The position numbers and the translations under genes are program-made. This document shows, one piece after another, positions 1-11,291 of a DNA stretch of 64,000 bases (its first letter is position 1; the number at the start of each line of letters is the position of its first letter). The notes under the pieces are model-generated. The model had not been told where the DNA came from. It worked only from the letters and a program-made list of their open reading frames with translations, and made no database searches. This stretch comes from Gonatopus flavifemur (lineage: Eukaryota > Arthropoda > Insecta > Hymenoptera > Dryinidae): positions 24,366,001-24,430,000 of the forward strand of contig JAFFJZ010000003.1 in NCBI GenBank assembly GCA_018340375.1, read 5' to 3'.

Positions 1-920
1 AATGTAGGAAATTTCAATTCACATGTGTATGAATTTGCATGCGTTTGTATCATCGATTTTGATGTCAATGTTCTCATACGACATGTCAAATCCAAATTTT
101 GTTTGATCAAGTTACGTGAAGAACGAGACACGTGTCAAACGGTACAATGCTTTTCCAGGGTATTTTACAAGAAATATTTTTATTGCAATTTCTCAATTCA
201 GAAGTTTGATTGCTAGGTATTTATGCCAAGATTTTATCAAGAATCATTTAATTCGATGAATTTTATTCGTGTTCGGTCAATGAGTATTGAAGTTTGATAA
301 AAATAGAGTCATGGAAAATGCGTGGCCAAAGGTGTTTGTCAAGATTTTTATTGAGCTCGATAATGCAGCTCAGCCAAAGTGAGCGGAGTTAACTCGCGGT
401 CGGATCTTGGATAAGTCGCGTTTCCGCCATAAACGTGACTATATGATCCGACCAGTGTTGGTGCCGATGCTCAGAATTCCGCCCATTGAATCCCCCTTAT
501 GATTTTTCAAAGTTTTTAATAATTTCGTGATATCCATTCACTACTTTCCCAACTTTCTCCCAATTATCATAATTTCAAACTCGAATTTTATTGTATAACT
601 GATTGCAAAAAAAGTTGTATATAGGAAGATGAATTAAATAGGAATATGATACACGTAAAAAATATTATTTTATATATTACGATGGGGAAATCGTAATGGA
701 GGACTATACTGCAAAATCAGCCCATTCAAAATGTAACATCGTGAATTTTGCTGTTTCTTTGATTGAATTATGTCGAATATTACGATGTTAACTCCTACAA
801 AGAAAGCTCATAATAGCAGTATTCCTCTCAAATATCTGACAATTTCTGCTTATTTCAAGTACGGTCATGCTGCGATTTCAACATCGTAATTTATAAGATA
901 ATATTGGTCCCCTGTATGGG
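1..920. other. AT-rich flank, no gene seen
   Basis: No open frame here looks coding. I see no repeat shared with the rest of the window. Confidence 0.5.
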
Positions 921-1113
921 ATCATATATGAGCATATATTGAATGAAATCATATATGGTCATACGTGATTATGTTTGCTTCTTCACACTTTCATCAATAA
1001 TCATATTCTATCACATTCAGATAATATATGATCATAATCATCATTATATACGGATCCATATATGGGAAAAATATTTCCCATGCATTATATTATTTCATGA
1101 TAAACCATACACA

Positions 1114-1337
1114 CATTTAATTGAAAAGATTACCATCAACTCGAACTATTCGGAAAAATCAGACGATAATTTGTAATATAAGTTGTAATCATCGGCAGCT
1201 GTGATGGTAAAAATCGAGATCAATTCTAATTTTTACCATCATAGCTGGCGATGATTATAATTTATGTTACAAATCAATATCTGATTTTTCCGAATAGTTC
1301 TACTTTACAAATGAAATGATAATCTTTCCAATTAAAT
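1114..1337. mobile_element. Palindromic MITE-like hairpin
   Basis: A long inverted repeat. Core arms GAACTATTCGGAAAAATCAG (1143-1162) and its reverse complement (1281-1300) flank an inner palindrome containing TGATGGTAAAAAT and ATTTTTACCATCA. Outer arms (about 1114-1137 and 1316-1337) also pair imperfectly. CATATATG-rich segments on both sides (about 924-1075 and 1525-1572) resemble each other, so the whole 920-1575 block may be one element. Confidence 0.7.
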
Positions 1338-1579
1338 TTCTCTCCTTGTAAGGGGAAAGTGGTTTTCATGCCGTTTATGGATACATGTCTTCCTGTCTCA
1401 ACTCGTGAGTATCATACAAACATGATGGTGTAACGGGGTCAATTGAAGATAGTGAGGCATCCATGGAGATATTAAAATAGAGGGAACAATTGTAATATTA
1501 TGACCATAGTTTGCCACATTCGACCATACATGGATCCATATATAAGGCCATATATGAGCGTGTATGGTCATCAATTCAT

Positions 1580-3460
1580 TTATGAATTATTTTTTCCCGG
1601 GTTGAGAATAAAATCAGGGAAATGCAAAAGATGAGTCGGAATCATCGCCAAATTCTTTTCTCAAAATTTTCATAGAGATGGTTGCCACGAGGATGGAGAA
1701 CTGGAGAAACCGGAAGAAGTCAGGGAAAATGAGAAGACCTGGAATTTTTCGAAAAGTAAACCTCAATTCGAACGAACGCGTACCTTTGTGAACATTATTC
1801 AATTTAATATTACAAATATTCATGCTACACATGAAAATTAGTTTCTCATTGATGATTCTTTCACTTATTTCATCAGGGGAAAGTGGCCCAAGTCCCTTTT
1901 CTGCTCATTGCATTCAACTCTGCAATGTTGAGCGATCGTCATGTATTATATGCCGTTAATTTAATAATTTTCAAGACTAGTGAAAACTAGTATTTGTTGA
2001 AATAATTTCACGCAATTTTACACCGTTTTCTGCTAGAAAAAAAAATTATGTGATATTTGTTAAGACTCCCTCCCTCTCTTCCCCCAAATGAGATTCAGAA
2101 AGGTTTAGCTTGATCCCCTCTTGAACACCCCCTAATTGTATCGATGATACATTAAAACAATTTAATTTATCGTGATCTGTTTAAATCTAATTCAGAAATT
2201 CACCTAATCGAAACTAGTGAGGTATTTATAACTGTCAGTGGAATTTCACTTATCAAAATTTAGAAAGAAGAATAATATAAAAAAATATATTAAATAAAAG
2301 AACCTTTGTATTTTGAACAATTTTTAATTTTTAATCACATATAATTTATGTAGAATTATATATAAATTATATATAAGCTATATCGAATTATATACAAATT
2401 ATATTTGATTTTTCTAATTTTCTTACTCGGGGCCGTTTTAAGTGTTGAATGGTTTGTTCAAGATTTTTTCAATCCGTACCCACCCGCGAAAACCCACTGG
2501 GCCTAATGGGGTTGGACCCACGAATGCCAACCCTGTAACCAATGGATATCAATTTATTTATTCTATATCAAATCGAAGATGTTTGATAGCGTTTTCGTTT
2601 ATTACATCCACAGATATAATATTTAAACGCTGTAATCACATTCGGAATCACACTTGACCAAGATTATTACCATGATTGATGTTCTCAGACTTCTCATACA
2701 ACTTATGAGTTCATACACGAGTTTAGTTTTTCTTCTTAATGTTTTGATTCAAATTCATTAGAATTGGGAACTAAGCGAGAGTCACAATAAGAAGAGAGCA
2801 CAGAATATGGCAGAGATAGAATTGTTTTTGAGCATTACTGTTGTAAGCTTGACTCGTACTCAACTATTTTGAATTGCAAAAGGAATTATTTTAAGATGGA
2901 ATCAAACGATTGGCAGAGCTTTTCATATCTGATTCTAAACATGTAATTTAAATCTCAGACATAAAATTTCGACGTTTTCTGAAAGTTCATGAATCAATTT
3001 TAATATTACAAGAGAGCTGATTTTCTGAAATTTTGTCCGATGCTGAACATTTTTGAGAGTCTTTCGGAAAGTTTCAGTGTTATTAGTTCTGATTTCTTTT
3101 TCTTTCACTTGTTTTTGGAAATAAGTTAACTTGTTTGAGAATCAACATTTTTCAAATTTGCGCACAGTTTTGCAACCTTAATGCTTTGGATCCAGACAGG
3201 ATGTTATTGAATTTTGATTATAAATCGCTTTGTAATTCTTTAATAATTCGAACAGCTAGTTAATCCCCAGTGAAAATGGGGACTGAAACGAACCAAAACC
3301 GGAAATTACAATGGGGCGTGAGGTGAACGAAGAGTGAAATGAACGGATCAGAAGAGTGTTTGAAGTGGAGCTTAAAGTAGAGAAAGTATAGGAAAATTAA
3401 CGCTCCGTGAAAAGGATGATCAACAATGTAAAAGGAGCGTACTATACAGAATCTATGGAT
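1580..3460. other. No gene seen
   Basis: AT-rich sequence with short chance open frames and a TATATAA-rich tract near 2340-2410. Nothing recognisable. Confidence 0.5.
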
Positions 3461-3469
3461 AAAAATTTT

Positions 3470-3530
3470 GATGACTCGGCGGGATTCGAACTCAAAAGTT
3501 CCACTATCGCAGTTGAGTTAGAGTTAGGAT
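3470..3530 (-). repeat. tRNA-like fragment (SINE-type)
   Basis: Read on the minus strand it has a Pol III B-box-like GAGTTCGAATCCCGCC preceded by an A-box-like region (CTGCGATAGTGG). The stems do not fold into a full cloverleaf, so it is a tRNA-derived repeat or pseudo-tRNA rather than a functional gene. Confidence 0.45.
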
Positions 3531-3789
3531 TGGTGTAAATTTAAAAACGATACTTGAAGTCTGCACGAAATCACTTGCAATGCTTCATGAAACGTTCCAC
3601 TAATCTTTCTGAGAGGACATTGGAAGTTTATAACACATATTGGAAACGTGTAATTTCAGAAACTCTACAAGAAGTAAGGATCACCAACTTTAGCCAAAGA
3701 AAATACGAACATTTTGCGTTTCTTGTCAGTGTCGAGTGCGCTTACTGCGAGCGGATATTTTCACCAGGGATACGGTGAGAACAATTTCT

Positions 3790-4035
3790 TCTATGCGAAC
3801 ATAGAAACTGACGATGGCGATATTCCTTGGAAGGTTATGTAAATCAGTTACGTAGCACCTTACAATTAAATTTCTAAGCATAGGCAGTTCTATCAAACAG
3901 CTACCATGCAATTTCTTGCTCATAAAGCATCAGCGGTGGGTGGGAATGCTATGGACTTGAGGAGAATGAATTCGACTCCACAAACGATGTTGAATCATAT
4001 TATGCGGTTGAAATCCCAAGAATTCATGGTATGCA
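3790..4035 (+). repeat. Interspersed repeat W, copy 1
   Basis: Shares CCTTGGAAGGTTATGTAAAT, TTGAATCATATTAT and GAAATCCCAAGAATTCATGG, in the same order and spacing, with the reverse complement of 20655-20940. No terminal repeats or coding frame seen. Class unknown. Confidence 0.7.
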
Positions 4036-4039
4036 GAAT

Positions 4040-5380
4040 GATTTGAATATATGCAAACCTTTAGAAAATCTTTCTTGAAGGAACTCAATGCATATGACGC
4101 GAAATAACGTAACAGAAATTCGTATCCATAGTGACATGTAATTTACGTAGAGGAGAGGGGGGTACAACGTGACAGTCGCATTTATACATCGATATTGAGT
4201 GATAAAATTTGGAAAAATTTATCATCAGCCTTCGTATTCGGAAGAAATCAACGAAAGATCTTTTCGTGACCTTGATTATTTTCTAATTGTTAGTGAATAT
4301 TCACTTGATTATATCGGATGTAGGATTATTTCGAAGGATTATACTCAAACAGTGTGGCCAGGTTGGGCTACTCAAAGAGCCAATCGGCGAGTAATTTCCA
4401 TGGTGACTGATAGCTAATCGGGCTATCTTGGGCTGATTCCACATCTTGACATGGAAAAAAAATTAAGCGATTTTAAATGATCCGTTTCACGAATTCTTAC
4501 CATGTATAGAGCTCCTTTCAAATGAAATATTGCATGCGATTGGTTGATTCTCATGGCACTAGAACGAATTCTGAGAGACTGGTCTTACGACTAGAATACA
4601 CCTGTCACCGTGAAGGCAGATTGAAAGTACAGTCCACTCTGGTTATAATCCTATCACTTATAACCTTCGCTCATATTTGTTCCGCTTTATTGAGCACAAA
4701 TATCCCCCCGCTCTAAGATCGCTCGTAGTTTTGGTTCATACATCTTGCTATAAGTCAACTGAAAATGATGGGAAATGTTGAATTTCTTTCGATATGCAAT
4801 GAGCACAAAGATGTCCATATAACGCACACTTGAAGTTGGAAATGAAAATATGTTAAATTTTCAACATGCACAATTTGATACATGTCGTGTTATGCTGCAA
4901 CATGGATTGGGCGATGCTTATAAAAAGTAGTGACTGTTTATGACCAGATCGAACTGTATCTAATTTCAAATCGAATGTTTATTTTCAAATAAAACTCATC
5001 GTTCAATCATTCTTTGTTTGGATTCTATTTTGGGCCCCTATAAAAATTTTTCGGCTACTTTGGGCTACTCGAACGCTTGCTTTGTGCTACAGTTGATAAT
5101 AAAAAACTAGCCACACTGTACCAAAGCAGCACAAATAGGTATATAGAAGTTTCATAGAAAATTCTTATAACATACATTTGGTCAAGCTAAACCATGAACG
5201 TGAAATCATGGGATATTTGTTGCTCTTCGTAGTACTTTACCCACACTTTCGTGTTACTACTTGTAATGAATAATTGATTTGAGTGATATTTCAGATGTAC
5301 TTATAAGAAAAATGATGTTGTGCCGGAAAAAAAGTATTCCCAACCCGGTTTATAGAAGACAATCAGTTTATGGTGAGATG
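4040..5380. other. No gene seen
   Basis: Several short chance frames. A short GTGACAT/ACGTAGAGGAG tract near 4130-4175 resembles a similar tract near 30006-30115. Confidence 0.4.
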
Positions 5381-5381
5381 G

Positions 5382-5452
5382 TTGGAAAGTTCCATGAGAC
5401 AGGATCGAACCCAGATCCTGCGAGTGAGAATCAAAGGCTCTATCACGTCGGC
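5382..5452 (-). repeat. tRNA-derived SINE head, copy 1
   Basis: On the minus strand: GCCGACGTGATAGAGCC, then TTCTCACTCGCAGGATCTGG and GGTTCGATCC (B box). The same order and spacing recur on the plus strand at 32021-32091, so this is a dispersed tRNA-like repeat. The T-stem is degenerate. Confidence 0.6.
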
Positions 5453-6370
5453 GAATATTCCTGATAACAATGAATCACTCAATCCGCCATGTATCAGGAT
5501 CGCTCGTTAGAATTTTGATTTTTTTAGAATTTATGACAGATAAATATGAGATTGTTCAACCATAAAACACTTCCATAAAATGGTTGAACTTTACGAACCG
5601 GATAATTAAAGTGATGAAAGATTTGGGAGTCAATTGAAAATCAGAATTTATTTTCGTGCTATGGAAGTTAGAAAAACATTGATCAAAGAGAGTGTTGTTT
5701 ATTTTCATAATTCAGAAACACTGAAACTATTCTTTTTTTCAATTCCTAATATTCTTATAGTTCTGAAATATTGATACAATATTACATTGTGATTTGAGAT
5801 ATCATAATACGGTCATAATATTTTATCAAGATTGGAATATCGCAGCAATATCACGGCAACCTTTTGTGCTGCGTGGGGAGTAAATTGAGGGAAGCTTTTG
5901 GTCGGAAATTCCTGAGGATTCGAGAGGATGTTATAAATATTTGAAGAAACCCAGACAGTTGATGGGAGGAAAATCATAAGTTGAGGAAGATTTAGAGGAA
6001 TTGAGAAAAATTAAGAGAGGAAGAACTTGAGACAAATTTCAGAGGAGTTCAGGGATAGTCAGTGTGATTCACAACCAAGTGAAGTGGAAAAAATTATATG
6101 TTCATCTCTATAGAGGGAAAGTTCTTGAAGAATTTGTGTTCTCTTGGGGGAAGAGATTCAGAAAAATTACAAAAGAATTGAAGGTCACTTTCCAAGAATT
6201 TCCAGTCTTAGATTCTTGAGAGAGTAATTCAGAGATATCCGAATTCCGATTCTAAAGGTTTCAAAATGATTCTAAAAAAATTGTTCGAAGAACTGGAAGT
6301 AATTTCAGGAAAATTTCGGAAATTCAGTCTGAATGATTCAGAGAAACTGACAAAACTTTACAGGAATTCA

Positions 6371-6619
6371 CACCCAGAAAAATGGTATACCTGGATTTAT
6401 TTGATTCAACGAAAATTTGTTTGAATCAACTAAAATTTATTTGACTCAACTACAATGTTTATTTATACTAGAGTTTTAGTTGGATCAAATAAACAATTGA
6501 TTTCATCCGAATAAATTTTTATTCATTTCAAATAAAATTTACTTGAATCAAATAAAATTTTATTGGATACAATTAAATCTCTAGTAGGTTCATATTTAAG
6601 TAAACCATTTCTCTGGGTG
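6371..6619. mobile_element. MITE with CACCCAGA terminal inverted repeats
   Basis: 249 bp bounded by CACCCAGAAAAATGGTATAC and the reverse complement of CACCCAGAGAAATGGTTTAC. The interior is built from TTTGATTCAA/TTGAATCAAAT repeats. No coding capacity. No confident target-site duplication. Confidence 0.8.
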
Positions 6620-6810
6620 CAGATGAATTTGGAGAAAGCTTTGAAATTTGGATGAATGAAATTTTCTGGGATTCAAACAGATTTAGATAGGTGTAGACAA
6701 ATTTAGAGGAAGCTCTGAGATCTAAATGAATGAAATTCTGAGACATTCGGGCAGATTTAGAGAGATTTAGACGAGTTCAGAGAAAATAGTTCAGAGAGAT
6801 ATAGAATGAT

Positions 6811-6925
6811 TCTCCTAAACAGCAGAACGTGCCATTGGAACGTTTATGGAAGATTTATAGAACGTAGGAGAGGTTTTCTGACCCTCCAGAAAACGTCCCA
6901 GAGACACATCGTGCCATTAGGGCTG
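6811..6925 (+). repeat. Interspersed repeat T (AACGTT-rich), copy 1
   Basis: Order of blocks: GTGCCATTGGAACGTTTATG, then GAACGTAGGAGAGGTTTTCT, then CCAGAAAACGTCC. It matches the reverse complement of 57900-58008, so it is a dispersed element. Confidence 0.65.
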
Positions 6926-7010
6926 AAGATTTTCAAGGGATTTTTTAATTTCATTCAGAGGAATTTCGAGAAATTCAGAAAGATTCCATCAGTTCATCAA
7001 GTTCGGTGAG

Positions 7011-8007
7011 GGGAGAACTGTCCACCGGCATTCAGAATCTCAATTAATTTTTCTTCTCTGTTTAACATCTATGTCAAAACTCTTTCCGGAAACTAAAAGG
7101 AACTATAAAACCCTTCTGCAGATACAATAATCATCACAATATCGAGAATTTTTTTCCTTCATATAGCGTGCAGTATCAATTATTTTTGGAATTCATCGGA
7201 AACTATAAGACTATGTTAAAGGAACACGGAATTCCATTTGAAAATGTCAACAGGGACTAATGATTTATATTCGGTCTTATCTACATTTCCCTTTTATTCT
7301 CAATTACTTCACTCTTTTATAACGTTACCGTTGAAATTAGTATTTTGTACATTGTACGAGTACAGCTTGACGAAGCCAATCTTCACATTTGCATTAATGA
7401 CTTTTGCTTTTCTGCTTTCGTGATTCGTGCTACTCATAAAAATGAAATGAAAACATAACGAACGTATACGAGTTTTAAAAGCGAGCTCTCATCGAAGATA
7501 GTACCGATCGTAGAACATCGTAGTGACTTTATCAAGAAGGAGCTGATTAAATTCCTATGTTCAACGCACCTTGATTAAACTATTCAAATTATGTAGAGAA
7601 TAATGGACTCTACAATCGAATTATCGTCGAAGCGCACCGTGTTGCATTAGTTTCTGTTTTTCCCCGCCAAACGAGTTCCCTTCGATCCAAAAGAGTCATT
7701 GACTCTTCTTCGGTTCACTGGTACCTACATCCAGTAATTTACATGATGAAATTATCGTCCCGATGTTTCCATTTCCAAGTTTCCTGCTCTCCAGAACAAA
7801 AATAGAAAAAAAAACATTCGATGAGCGTCTCTTAAGTCGTTTCGATACACAAATAATTCAGGTGATAAAAATAATTTGCAAAACCGAATGAAGAAAAAAA
7901 AAGCAGAAAACGATTCACGTATCATCATTTTGCGATCCAAAAAAGTGGGAGGAGAAATTGGTGAACGCATATGTAAACCGTCGCAGAGGGAGAACAGTAT
8001 CACGCAT
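7011..8007. other. No gene seen upstream of the triplet repeats
   Basis: No recognised coding sequence. The open frame on the minus strand at 7752-8231 is mostly the Ser/Asp translation of the microsatellites. Confidence 0.5.
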
Positions 8008-8206
8008 GCTTCCACCTCGTCCTCGTCCTCGTCGTCGTCAACGTCGACGTATCGACGAGTAGAGATACGTCGTAAGTCGACGAGTCTGCTACTGCTGCTG
8101 CTACCGCTGCTATCGCTCTTATCACCACTTCTACTACTAGTACTACTTCTGCTGCTGCTACTACCACTACTACTACTACTATTACTACTACTTCTACTAT
8201 TCGCTG
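8008..8206. repeat. Trinucleotide microsatellite block (TCG/TCC, CTG, CTA)
   Basis: Three triplet runs follow each other: (TCG/TCC)n at about 8015-8060, (CTG)n with interruptions at about 8088-8110, and (CTA/CTG)n at about 8125-8205. The runs create long spurious open frames on both strands (poly-Ser, poly-Leu). The block lies about 0.7 kb upstream of the putative CMIP start site. Confidence 0.85.
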
Positions 8207-8893
8207 TTACTTTTGCACTCAACTTCCTCAAATTTGCATCAACGAACTCCGCGAAAAAGTTGAAAAATATGTCGAAATCCGATCAATTGTCCATCGTTGT
8301 TTCATAGAAATTCCTCGCGATAATGAATACGTTGAAAATTAGAGCATGAATCAAGGATTCCGAATAGTTAGAAAACGGCGGAAGACTTTATCGAAGAGAA
8401 TCATCATTTGAGTGCGCGAGCTTATATTCGATTGAATCGTACAAGTTGATCGTAGAGAGATCATTTTGTAATGTTTGGTTATCGGGAAGGAAGATGTTAA
8501 TTCAATGATAATAATCTCGGTCTTGGTGTCGTATATTGCGAGTGATTCAATAACAATGGGTATATCGTTACGTCGAGAGTCTGGTGTAAAGTAACGAGAG
8601 ACCAGTCACCACCGATGACGAAGGATGATGTCTACGTGACCGTTCTATACTATCATTCACCACGTGTTTCTGACGTACATGTCGATCGTTTTCTTCATCT
8701 AGCGACACCTGAACTAGATATACATCATACATTAACACGCTGTACATACGCCAAGTATTTATAATCTTGTCTTCGAAGTGTATCGTAACAACAGTCGATT
8801 GAATTCGAATTCCAGTTCCTTGTTGAACGACCATTAACTTGTGATCATAAATTTCGACGAGTGAAAGTGCATAAAAGTACCAAAACAAGTGTA

Positions 8894-8904
8894 TCAGTGT
8901 CAGT
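8894..8904 (+). promoter_or_regulatory. Tandem arthropod initiator motifs, possible CMIP start site
   Basis: Two TCAGT initiator (cap-site) motifs occur in tandem, TCAGTGTCAGT, followed by a T/G-rich leader typical of insect 5' UTRs. No clear TATA box sits 30 bp upstream. Position and strand fit the CMIP exon 785 bp downstream. TCAGT is short and common, so this is only suggestive. Confidence 0.3.
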
Positions 8905-9688
8905 TTGTTGTGTATAGTTGAGTTTGTTTTTATTTTGGTTCTGTCGTATAGTGATTGGAAATCCAGAGATACGATTTCACGTGGAAGGACAAATACCACC
9001 CAGAAGTTTACCCAGTGTTCATACAATAATTTGATACATCCTACTACGATGGGGTGGTAATACGAGAAGCAAAAGAAGAACAAGAAGACGAAGTGGCGAC
9101 AATACAAGGGGAATTATCGTTTACACATGAGAAAATCTATTTTCTCCTCGGAACATAATAAACGTAATAATAACGAATTTGCAGGATATTGTATATCAAA
9201 TCACGAGAGTGTATTACACTTCCAATAACCTCGTGAGAGTCCGGTCATCGATCGAAGTTGCAACGAGGACGAAAAGCTCTACGACGCCCTCTCTCTTCCC
9301 CTCCACCGTCTCTTCCTTTCTTTCTCATCCATCCTTTGAAACTCTCGACAAAACAAACAGAACATCTCGTTATACATTCCGAATAATTATCATAACAATT
9401 CATTAGAATTAATTTTCCTTCAAAATAGAAATCGAACTTTGAATCCGTTGGAATAATGTGATTGACAATTTTCAGTAATAATAGTAGCAGTCAGGGACAT
9501 CATTTTATAACAATCTGAGAGAAAAAAAACATGTGTCGTGATTCTTTTCAACGCGTACGCAAAAAATCCAGGGAAAATTATTGAAGAATCGTTGCTTTTT
9601 TCTTCCAGCGGAAAACCCGAGCAGAAAAGAACAGAGGAATAAGATTAATAATAAATAATAATAATTATAAGAAGAACAAAAGTGTAAT
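8905..9688 (+). other. Probable 5' UTR / leader of the CMIP transcript
   Basis: This stretch has no visible transposon and is richer in CG dinucleotides than the flanks. It is stop-rich in the CMIP frame. A possible acceptor (pyrimidine tract ending tcttccag at 9601-9608) could place a 5' UTR intron just upstream of the start codon. The long open frame on the opposite strand at 8568-9107 has no family I recognise and is treated as a by-product of this sequence. Confidence 0.45.
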
Positions 9689-11131
9689 ATGTTCTGTTTT
9701 CAAAGCCCGTTTACGCGTTCGTCACGCGGTGGCCTTGTTGGAACATCGACGACGAACAACAGCATTACGAGCACCACCTCCGCTGCTACCGCTGCCACTT
9801 CCACGAGGAGCAATAACAATAACGATGACGAAAGGGCCAATAACCTGCGCCAAACTAGATCCTCGAGGGTGCAACAAGAGGTAACGAGATCAAGAAAACG
9901 TGGATCCGAGCCGAATATTGGCAGCGACGTTTCAGACAAGTCCTCCCTCAAATACATCGATCAGGAACATTCGATGTCGAGTAGTACGGATACTCTTCCC
10001 GGCGTTAGAACGGATTATCTAGATCCCGAACCATTATCGCCAGGACCAGATCCGTTGATCTTGAATTCAGGAATAAAGGTCATACTGAATGGAAAGGTGA
10101 ACGATCTCCAGGAACGTTACGAAAAAGGGGAGAAGAATGACAAAAAAACTAGACGAAGGGTATCATCGTCTTCATCCTCCTCGGCTCGTCCATCGCCGAC
10201 AAAAAAATCCTCCTCGAACAACGGGGGTCGGTGGAGAAAGAAGCTTCTATTGCGTCTCCGATCGAGCATTAATATCGATTCGAATGGGAGCATGGAACGA
10301 TCATCGTCCTCGTCCTCGCCATCTGCCGTTCAACGCTCCGACGAGGAGGAAGAAGAATCCGTGCAAAGAATACCCCCCGTGGTATTGATCGATGACACGA
10401 GTCATCAGAAATCTTATTTGGAGAACGGTTGTTTCAGCGAGGACGAAGAGGACGAGACAGGAGAAAGGGAGGACGATGACGAGGAAGATGAAGAGGATGA
10501 GGAAGAAGAGGAAGAAGAGGAAGACGAAGAAGATGAAGAAGAAGACGAGGATATTTGTAATCTCGAGACAGAGACTGAAACCGAGGACGTCTCCTCCATA
10601 CCTTCCAGTCCAGCCGCTGCCGCTTCGACGGTTGTCGGTCTCGCCATCAATTCCACTTCCTCCACGACCGCTCCGTATTATGATTTTTTGACCGTCAACG
10701 GTACCGGAAGAGCCATGCGTCAAGAAACCACCAGCACTTCGTCCCCGCAACTTTCAACGGGCGTTGAATCGAATTCCCCCATTGAAAAGACTTCCTTATC
10801 CTCGTCTTCGTTGCGAGTGGAAGATGTTGTCAAAGTCGTTGACGATTCCACCAAAATCATCTCGAGCCTCGATGTTCCGGGAGCTAATTGTTCCTTACCG
10901 GCTGCAAGATCCTGTCCTAATTTGGAAAGACAAAGCGCTAACATGTTCGGCTCTATAACCAGTCCCGCTGTTGCCGGACCGCGATTCAAACCACTCGAAG
11001 AAGGCGATATTCAAGTCTGTTATCTCAATCAAACGAAAACTTTGGTACGCAAGATTTTATCCAGTAAATTTCTACGACGGTGGGAGACTCATCACCTGTA
11101 CTTGAATGATGCCTGTCTTTCGTCCAAAACG
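9689..11131 (+). CDS. CMIP: C-Maf-inducing protein homologue (CMIP), first coding exon
   Basis: The exon encodes 481 residues. Residues 1 to about 432 are low complexity: Ser/Thr/Asn-rich near the N-terminus, Ser-rich around 150-216, a nearly pure Asp/Glu tract at about 251-287, then more Ser/Thr. Residues 433-481 are conserved: EGDIQVC (438-444) and KILSSKFLRRWETHHL (455-470) match, from memory, the start of the PH-like domain of animal CMIP, an adaptor with PH and leucine-rich-repeat regions implicated in signalling and transcription control. Vertebrate CMIP has only a short leader before this motif, so the long disordered leader is a difference. The start is the first ATG after an in-frame TAA at 9668-9670; its context (TGTAATatg) is weak, so a downstream Met remains possible. 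The exon ends on codon 481 (ACG) at donor CG|gtgagtaatt, phase 0. Reading on gives 12 non-conserved residues and a stop. The rest of the PH domain and the LRRs are not visible in the window. Identity is by recall of the motif, not a search. Confidence 0.86.
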
Positions 11132-11140
11132 GTGAGTAAT
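11132..11140 (+). other. 5' splice site of the CMIP exon
   Basis: AACG|gtgagtaat is a near-consensus U1 donor and lies exactly where similarity to the PH domain stops. Splicing here leaves a phase-0 intron. Retaining the intron would end the protein at a TAG 12 codons later. Confidence 0.85.
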
Positions 11141-11259
11141 TTCATATTCCAAAAGAACTTTGGTGATTAGAGCTATACTCAAATAAACTGTTCCTCCTAT
11201 TTTCCCTCCATTTTCATTAATATCTGAACAGTTACGACGTGCCGTGCTTTTTATCCTAC

Positions 11260-11291
11260 AGCTAGTAAGCTAGTAAGCTAATAAGCTAGTA
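11260..11291. repeat. Short AGCTAGTA tandem repeat
   Basis: Four tandem copies of an 8-9 bp unit (AGCTAGTA with minor variation), about 130 bp into the intron. Confidence 0.75.

Larger units (their letters stand above)
5870..7010. repeat. Degenerate GA/TTCAGA-rich tandem sequence, split by a MITE
   Basis: Purine-rich short imperfect repeats around GAAATTCAGAGA run on both sides of the element at 6371-6619. In 6645-6790 a unit of about 74 bp is visible twice (GGATGAATGAAATT near 6651, AAATGAATGAAATT near 6725). Confidence 0.5.

Noticed and set aside
7752..8307. Overlapping long frames on both strands
   Set aside because: They are translations of the triplet microsatellites (poly-Ser/Asp and poly-Leu).
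8568..9107. 179-codon open frame on the minus strand
   Set aside because: It lies opposite the probable CMIP leader, has no recognisable domain and no supporting splice or promoter signals.
10301..10750. 149-codon and other frames inside the CMIP exon
   Set aside because: Shadow frames of the repetitive GAR/TCN codons of the real coding frame.
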